Positions 57,840-64,000 of a DNA stretch of 64,000 bases are shown here, one piece after another. The translations under genes were made by a program, and so were the position numbers. Below the pieces are notes generated by a model, which ran no database searches, was not told where the DNA came from, and saw only the letters and a list, made by a program, of their open reading frames with translations. How positions within the stretch are numbered: position 1 is the first letter of the stretch; each line of letters starts with the position of its first letter. The stretch is from Metallyticus violacea (taxonomy: Eukaryota > Arthropoda > Insecta > Mantodea > Metallyticidae), in assembly GCA_030762175.1 (NCBI GenBank), contig CM060846.1, forward strand, positions 241,461,512 to 241,525,511, read 5' to 3'.

Positions 57840-58140
57840 TCCTGCTTATTCTGATCTCACAATTTTGTTTCTATCTATCTCTTTTTTTGGTCTTCCATTG
57901 ACATTCTTCATTTTGGGTTATATGGTGACATATTTTTTGGTATTCTGTCTTCTGTCATTCTTTTTAAGTGTTTTATCCATTCTTGCCTAATTCCCTAATA
58001 ATTCCTTAATTGTAATATTGGTTGTACATCTAATTCTTTTCTTATATCCTCATTACTTATGTGACCTTCTTTTATGCAACTTTTTGATAGATTGTAAAAA
58101 ACATGTTTCTGCTGCTTGAATTTTATTCTCTCCCTTTCCT
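57840..58140 (-). mobile_element. LINE C-terminal fragment
   Basis: The minus-strand frame includes N-E-D-I-R-K-E-L, then Q-E-W-I-K-H-L-K-R-M-T-E-D-R-I-P-K and P-Y-N-P-K-W-R. This is the tail found after RT in several arthropod LINEs, where it reads R-M-x-x-x-R-x-P-K, then Y-x-P. It is abutted by SINE B on one side and the fold-back half on the other. Confidence 0.6.
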
Positions 58141-58260
58141 CAAGCCTCAAGTTGGTTGAAGGTGAAGAGGATGTCTCTTCGAAACTGGTCCCACCATATT
58201 TAAAAGTAAGTGAAGCATAAGAGTGTGTTAGATGACAGATTAATGATAATTTACATTCTA
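58141..58260 (+). repeat. Half of a fold-back element with hammerhead-like motif
   Basis: It matches the right half of the element at 52,801-52,996 (AAGTTGGTTGAAGGTG, GGTCCCACCATATTTAAAAG, AAGTGAAGCATAAGAGTGTG, GACAGATTA). It contains TTGAAGG (58,156-58,162), a perfect six-base stem II GAAGAG/CTCTTC (58,164-58,169 and 58,175-58,180), GAAA (58,181-58,184), CTGG, T, C. Stem I TGG/CCA is possible. Confidence 0.78.
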
Positions 58261-58935
58261 TTTCTTGTTTGATATATATTCAGCTCCACACCCATTGTCC
58301 CTTGAACAGCTTGTACATTTGATTACTTGAGTTCTCTCATCATCCTTTCTTTCTCTTGCACTACTGCCTTAGCACACGTATATATCAGCTTACAACACAT
58401 GATATATAGCTCCATCCTTGCATAATCGCAAGCACTGACGAACCATTGTCCCTGGGGGAAACCCAAATGAACAAAATGTTTGCTCAGTTGACTAGCCCCC
58501 TTCTGAATTAATTACATCTTTATTTTTTTACTTATGTATTAACTATTAATCTGTATTTATATATCATAACACAAGTTTGTAACTGAAATTTACACCATGA
58601 ATCTTCTGTATCCAACTATCCTGTCACAAAGTCTTTACAAATTTTATCTGCATACAAGTCAAAGCATATGAGATCTAGCACACAGCTCCATCCATGCAAT
58701 GCATACACTTCATCAAACACTCGGTTTCAGCTTCAATTTTTTACCGAAATCATTCCTACCATTTCCACTTATTAATTTGCCTGTATTTCAATGATTCCAT
58801 CCACCACAACTCCACTCCAAACTGTTTAACCATGGGATTAACTACAAAATATGGGAGTTATATCCATACACCATCTGGCATGTTGTTACCAACTGATAAA
58901 AGTCTTGATGAATCACTGGATGTATCAGCGTAGAG
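58261..58935. other. Stretch without a recognised feature
   Basis: A 79-codon plus-strand frame at 58,694-58,933 is not recognisable. It may be decayed sequence of the hAT element that follows. Confidence 0.3.
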
Positions 58936-58939
58936 CAGT

Positions 58940-60290
58940 TTGCATTATGTGGACACTGAAAATAACATACAGGAAAATTTGTTTAAGTTTCACTCCTATT
59001 TTTGACATATTGCTGACAGATTGGCCTCAGTATTATTAGATCAGCATGAAAAATTTGGTTGGTTATGATGTTCAGTCATAAATAAAGCAAAAATATCCAA
59101 AAATATGTGCATTGTGCGAACCATAGGCTCAATCTTGCTCTCTGATCATCTGTGTCTAGTACTAACAGTGTCAAAGTAAGAAACTGTCTTGGCACAGTGC
59201 AAGAAATCTGTCCTGGAACAATGCTCCCAGCTCTTCCATACTTAAAACAAACATTAAATACATCATTCCTGAAAGCAAAAAGGCTAGATTGCTTTCACTA
59301 TGTGAAAAAAGATTTGTTGAGAAACAAGATGCATTAAGCATTTTTGCTGAATTTTTTGAACCCATAGTCCATGACTTTAGCAGAGCTTTCTAAATATCAG
59401 AGATCTATTTCATAGCATGCAAGTGTTCTTCTTGCAGCTGCAAAATCATAGTTCATAATTTCCTTAATCATCTGTGAGAAGCTTCTGAGTTTTACATTGC
59501 CACTATCAAAATATCTACAATGCCCTAACACCGATTTGGCTTCTGCATAGGACTATGCCAAGAATATTATAGAACAGCTGCAAAGCATTAGGGAAAACTC
59601 TATAGAAGCATTCAGAAACATATTTAAGTGCATCTGAGCAATATCATCAATTACTCATTTCTAAAAGAAGTCTACCAAGATTAACATATAACCAGTCAAA
59701 CCAGGAGAATTATCCTCATTAAAATGCAGAGGAATACTTTTGTAGATCAGTCTTTATTCTTTGTGTTGATAGCCGAACAAATAGACTTAGGGATAAATTT
59801 CTTAGTAACCAAAACATTCTGTCATCACCTCCATTTCTTTTATCAAAGAATGCTTCCAAAGAGCATGTTAATATGTTGGAAAATTTATCTATTTACTGTG
59901 ATAATGACGCATTGATTCAACACTACGGTCAGAATATCTACTTTGGTGTAACAAATAGAATAAATATGATGCTGATGCTGATACATCTAAAATGACTTGC
60001 ATATTACAAATCCTTCACGAATGCAATAAAACCTTTTTTTTTTAAATATTCACCATCTTTTATATAAGTGCATGCAATTCTGCTGGTGTCTACAACAGGT
60101 GTAGAAAAGCCCTTTTGAACAATAAAGAGGGTGAAAACTTTCCTTAGGAACGAAGTGATTAATTATAACCTAACCATCATGGACCTTCTGTCTGTCCACC
60201 AAGAGGCAGCTGTTTCCCCAAATGAGGAACTGAACATCATGGCCTAGAAAACAAGGAGAATTGGTCTCTTGTTGTAACAGATAATAAACT
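58940..60290 (+). pseudogene. hAT-superfamily transposase pseudogene (THAP12/ZMYM-like type)
   Basis: Plus-strand frames give C-E-K-R-F-V-E-K-Q-D-A-L-S-I-F-A-E-F-F-E (about 59,305), a form of the T-R-W-V-E-R-H-D-A-V motif. At about 59,450-59,630 come L-L-S-F-T-L-P-L-S-K-Y-L-Q, N-T-D-L-A-S-A and Q-L-Q-S-I-R-E-N-S-I-E-A-F. The C-terminal dimerisation region at about 60,080-60,280 shows T-T-G-V-E-K-P-F, T-I-K-R-V-K-T-F-L-R-N-E and M-D-L-L-S-V-H-Q-E-A-A-V-S. Many stops. TIRs were not identified. It is distinct from the hAT at 31-32.4 kb. Confidence 0.75.
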
Positions 60291-61179
60291 ATTAATCAAT
60301 CTGTACAGTTATTAGAGTTCAAAAAATCTTCCAGGTTCTTTGGAGAATAATATGTATAATACAGCTGTATTTATCTAACATGTAACACTGAATCTCTCTT
60401 TACCTCTAGATTTGTTCTGCTATGTTGAGAAACCTAGAGAGATTAATGGTTTCTTCTGTTGCAGCAATACTATTTCCCTGTAGGTTGAACAACTTTAGTG
60501 GTATTTTGGCTAAACAAACTATTAAAACTCTTCATTTTAAAGTAAACAATGCAAAGACCTATTAATTCAGAAATGATTATTTGATTATTCTGCTCTTAAT
60601 ATGCTTTAGGACTTTTTGTGCTTTCATAAAAATAATACATATAATTCTGGCCATAATTTTTAAATAAGATAAAGCCAGTGGATTGCACAACCTACAACTA
60701 AAATATTCTAAAATAAAACAAATAAGTATAATAAAAAATTCTTTTAACAAATTCAAATTTATTTGTATTGTGTGTATGTGTTATAATATTTAAGCCTTGT
60801 TTATTTCTTTGTTTTTCTTCCTATTTTAGGAAAGATTTTACTAATATTATTCTATAGTTTATGAATTCCATATATTCATAATTGCCAACATATGCTTGTA
60901 GATATTTCTTTAATTTTTTGTGGGTTTGGGGTAATCGTATTACCTAAACCTTTTCACAGTCAACCACCCCTCCAACAAATTATTTTTTCCTGGATATGCC
61001 CCTGGAGTGCATTGCCATTCACATATCCTTGTGTTTTATTTCCTCTGTACTGAACTTTCTGCCACTGAGTTTCTTTTTAACTTAGTGCAAGGATACGCTC
61101 TACAAATGTATCATTTTAGCTGTTGCATGAGCTATATTATTGTACTCCATAACATGTGATAACTAAGCCAAGTCAAAGA
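60291..61179. other. AT-rich stretch without a recognised gene
   Basis: No repeat, domain or STING exon was recognised. A TTTTAG|GAAAG acceptor-like site near 60,829-60,836 leads into a short frame without family signal. Confidence 0.35.
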
Positions 61180-61680
61180 GAGGGAGGGGTTAGCATGATT
61201 TAGATTAGGAATATGGATATTAAAGAGAATTAAAAGAAATCTGGATCAGAGTATATGTCCAATGAACAATGAAAATGCAATTCACATCATATTTGAATGT
61301 TCAGAAACAAGAGAGTGGAGGAGTCAGTTGACCAAAATAAAATGGAATTTGAGATAGCAGTAAAGAAAAAATTTTGGGACAAATCTCAATTAAGGAATTT
61401 AGGGAAATATTTGAGTTAAAAATAAATAGGTATGGATGATTAATAAGTAAATGATCTTTGGTTTTAGTGATTTTGATTTTTGGCATGGAGTTGTTTGAAT
61501 TGGGTAATAATCAGGAGTATAGTATTGTACTGTGGACGTACTATTTTAAGGTGTTAATCACTGTTATCGTGTCAGATTTTCATAGCCTGTAAGAGAGCCA
61601 GGGGCTGCAACCAACCCATGAAAATTGTAATATTGCAATTACTTAGTACTCGAATAAATAATACTATTAAAGTAAATTGA
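61180..61680 (+). mobile_element. LINE C-terminal and 3' UTR fragment
   Basis: A decayed frame at 61,225-61,400 reads I-W-I-L-K-R-I-K-R-N-L, then C-P-M-N-N-E-N-A-I-H-I-I-F-E-C. This is the same C-x(n)-H-I-x-F-E-C layout as at 55.45 kb with the second Cys lost. A 3' untranslated tail follows to about 61,680. Confidence 0.55.
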
Positions 61681-62282
61681 GAACTCTTAAACTGATTGCC
61701 AGCTTCAAGTAGTTCTGAAACAGATAGCATATAATTTGCTGTTAATAGTTAGTCCTCAAAGGATATAATGTTCTAAGGTTTGACTTTTACAACCCTAGAA
61801 GAACATCAACATTAATTTTCTGTTTGAGAGAATTATGTAGAATTTCATTGATTTTGGTGATTAATGTTGTCAGTTCTTGCTGGCTCTGTGAGCTCTGGCT
61901 GAAAATAATAAACCTAGCATTCATCATCATTCATCATGCATCTTTCGCATATTCAACAGCCACTCGCATTGTACTCTGACGCTTGGACGTATTTCTTGCG
62001 TGACCTTGGCTTGTGTTTCTTTCAGATAAGCGCCCCTAACAGGGTGCGAAATCATTAAAAAAATGGTAGAGGGAGAAAAATCCGAAGTATAAAGTAGGAT
62101 AATTCTACTGATTTGGCAACAGTGCTGTTAACAATCTGAGACTTAATTGCTAATTGCAGTTGTAACGTGAAAACGTGCAGAGTTGCCCCAATAATGAAGA
62201 TCTGATCGTCATCCTATTATTTCTGTATTATTGCTGTTATTTTCATAGAAATATACAGAATAGTACATTATTTTCAGTAATG

Positions 62283-62285
<3 letters not shown>
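61681..62285. other. Stretch without a recognised feature
   Basis: It contains short CpG-bearing sequence at about 61,975-62,050 but no gene that could be supported. Confidence 0.35.
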
Positions 62286-62313
<28 letters not shown>

Positions 62314-62605
62314 GTTTTTGATTGATTTGTTTATGGACGCTCTTTAACATCTTAGGTCATCAGCGTCCCATTCAACTCAGGGCGTGAAACGGCCGACAAA
62401 TTTTGCTCAGAAGCCTCTCTTTCAGGCTTGAGGTTCTTTTTCGTGCCGTAAATGTACGACACGGGACCCACGGCTTTACTTTACTTCCGAAGGAAGCCAT
62501 ACTTAGGATTTTTACGCCCGAAAAAATCCATCGCTCCTGACCGGGTTCGGACCCGCGATCTTGGATTTAGGAGGCAAGTATGGTAACCACTACATCACCA
62601 GGACC
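62286..62605 (-). repeat. SINE family A, full-length minus copy
   Basis: A poly-T of about 28 bases opens at 62,286. The body holds GACGCTCTTTAACATCTTAG and CGTGCCGTAAATGTACGACA. It ends with the reversed tRNA-like head (GTTCGGACCCGCGATCTTGG, TGGTAACCACTACATCACCA) at 62,605. GTAATGT occurs on both sides (62,277-62,283 and 62,609-62,615), a clear target duplication. The long, uninterrupted poly(A) suggests a young insertion. Confidence 0.93.
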
Positions 62606-63122
62606 GACGTAATGTTTTTTTGTAAAACTGTCAGTGGAAAGAAACCCCCGCGATTTCGCTCCCCCGTATTCTTTCAACCGCTTTCCCGGAAAAAATTGCC
62701 GAAATGATGTAATCTAATTAGAAAAGCAGTGCCACTCTTGTGTGCACAGGATGATTAACACTACTTTTTTCTCGCTGGTTTTTATCATTTTTACTATATA
62801 TTTCTTCACTAATATTTGAAAAAATTAATATGTATTTGATTAAGTATTTCAAACACTGTAAATTACAATAAAGATTGTAAGCTTGATAATAATTAGAACA
62901 AAAACCTAACTAAACATTTGTAGTATTAATTGCGCCATACGTCTACCTTATGCAACGCGAAACCAATTTGTCCACTAGAGAATTACAACTTCTTTCCATA
63001 CCGCAAGTTGATTTTGCCCTCCCCCTCCCTCTCCGGGGTAAAAGTCTCTGGAACATCCACTGCTCGGCTTGCAGTGTCATAGGAAATTACCCCGCAACTC
63101 GCTTTTTGCAGAAACTACATAC
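62606..63122. other. Flank of SINE and possible intron of the candidate gene
   Basis: No repeat was recognised. If the candidate exon at 63,123-63,192 is real, this is its first intron on the minus strand, starting GTATGT. Confidence 0.3.
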
Positions 63123-63192
63123 CATTATATCTTTGGACATCTTGGAAGAATTGCTTTATCCTCTCATCTAAACTTACTTTCGGCGGCATCAT
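63123..63192 (-). CDS. Candidate first coding exon, unknown protein
   Basis: On the minus strand, tandem ATG codons at 63,192 open a frame M-M-P-P-K-V-S-L-D-E-R-I-K-Q-F-F-Q-D-V-Q ending at a consensus-like donor AATG|GTATGT (phase 1). The region immediately upstream (63,193-63,420) is CpG-containing and includes ACGTCA and ACGTAA words, as expected of a promoter. No family was recognised. Only 23 codons support it, so it may be a chance frame. Confidence 0.35.
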
Positions 63193-63420
63193 GCACAATA
63201 TTTTGCTAAAATCTTCACTAATATGTGCTCCCTTGACGCTGCGGTTGCTGCATGCCTTAATCGTAAATTCCGCGTGTAAATGATTAATTGTGGCGCGGTA
63301 TTCGTTCGGCGCTCACGCTCGGATGTGCACATACATATTCGTTACGTCACTATGATAACAGTGTGTAACGTAATTAACATTTAGTGCTGCGGGCCGAGAG
63401 CGCTAAAAGTGATGTGTGAA
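63193..63420 (-). promoter_or_regulatory. Candidate CpG-containing promoter region
   Basis: This block has many more CpGs than its AT-rich surroundings (GGCGCGGTATTCGTTCGGCG, GGGCCGAGAGCGC). A GTTACGTCACT / AGTGTGTAAC inverted arrangement at about 63,341-63,369 holds a CRE-like ACGTCA. Its position upstream of the minus-strand candidate exon suggests a promoter; this is inference. Confidence 0.3.
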
Positions 63421-64000
63421 CCATAAGATGGATAATGGTTTTAATTTACAATTGTTTCCCTAGATGCTATTCAATTTCTCGAGGTAAACTAATCATTTGT
63501 TTATAGGGATAGAACTGCGAAATTTTGCGAGTAGTTGTGAAAACACACATAAATATGCTGCAATAGACTTAAAATCCTGTCTCCCACCATTTTTCAAATT
63601 TATAAATGTTTCTCTGTTTTGGCGAGTCGCGAAATTTGGGTACCCCTATTGATATATACTATAAACTCTTTATTTCATTAATTTAGGTGTATTTGCAAAT
63701 ATTTGATTTGTTTCTCTTGTTTATAAGAATAGACAACTTACAGAAATACACATACTCCAAGTAATATTTTTTAATGTGTAGTTTTGATTCAGGTCCAGAG
63801 TAACAGAAGTAAATACTAATTTATTGTAATGAAATTTGGTTCATTACCAAAATAGGCCAAAAGGAAAACACACATGGAGTGTGTGCAAAATAGACAGTAT
63901 TTTTGTTTTACTCCCAAAATAAATTGTAATTATATTAATTTTTTTACTTTATCACACAAAAATAATAATGTTGCTAATTCAATAATTTCATTGCAGTCTT
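63421..64000. other. AT-rich stretch to the window end
   Basis: No feature was recognised. The last bases (CATTGCAG|TCTT) resemble a splice acceptor, but the sequence stops there. Confidence 0.35.

Noticed and set aside
1..64000. CRISPR arrays, bacterial operons or prophage
   Set aside because: No regularly spaced repeats, no ribosome-binding sites with long ORFs, and clear eukaryotic introns and SINEs.

Overview
The window is AT-rich animal nuclear DNA, most likely from an insect with a large, repeat-rich genome. The best evidence is two spliced exons of a STING orthologue on the + strand (25,459-25,591 and 47,894-48,045). Their joined reading frame is in phase, and the first exon carries the insect-type version of the STING ligand-domain start (D-Y-G-x-G-M-A-x-S-F-F-Y-G-Y-L-R-L). 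No bacterial signal, true rRNA, tRNA gene or CRISPR array was seen. Apart from the STING exons and two weak minus-strand exon candidates (7.73-7.88 kb and 63.12-63.19 kb), everything recognisable is a transposable element or simple repeat, and almost all of it is broken by stops and frameshifts.

Layout. 0-2 kb: Jockey-like LINE remnant. 4.06-5.96 kb: pogo/Tigger element with a SINE inserted in its transposase. 8.88-9.56 kb: deletion derivative of an IS630/Tc1-mariner element with long TIRs. 10.3-11.06 kb: IS630-type fragment, then a SINE with a nearly perfect tRNA-like head. 11.35-13.66 kb: DNA transposon with visible TIRs and a zinc-finger DDE transposase, CMC-like by inference. 14.9-16.3 kb: palindromic TAA/TTA microsatellite, a SINE, and a Gypsy pol remnant. 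17.5-24.3 kb: Jockey LINEs, one copy arranged like a twin-priming inversion. 24.6-25.4 kb: Penelope-like element (PLE) tail, then STING exon A.

The roughly 22.3-kb STING intron (25,592-47,893) holds a mariner derivative, a Jockey-like LINE, an inverted SINE pair, a PLE tail with inverted flanks, a hAT element, a fold-back element, a long minus-strand LINE with a 2A-like motif and an inverted Tc1 pair inside it, another minus-strand LINE, and a 122-bp hairpin close to exon B. Downstream, 50.5-52.0 kb is a PLE with RT and GIY-YIG domains. 52.8 kb is a fold-back element. 53.9-55.1 kb is a LINE with an RNase H domain. 56.07-57.37 kb is a mariner with both TIRs, nested in a SINE. 58.9-60.3 kb is a second hAT, followed by LINE and SINE fragments and a CpG-containing region at 63.2-63.4 kb.

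The most interesting non-coding signal is a set of hammerhead-ribozyme-like motifs at PLE ends and in the fold-back elements (21.85-21.97, 25.12, 30.15, 32.91, 51.97, 52.9 and 58.16 kb). Each has a CUGANGA-like box, a stem II, GAAA (or AAAA), a four-base palindrome CNNG, then U and H. This is the architecture known for short-stem-III hammerheads of Penelope-like elements. All assignments come from reading the sequence; none was checked by a database search.
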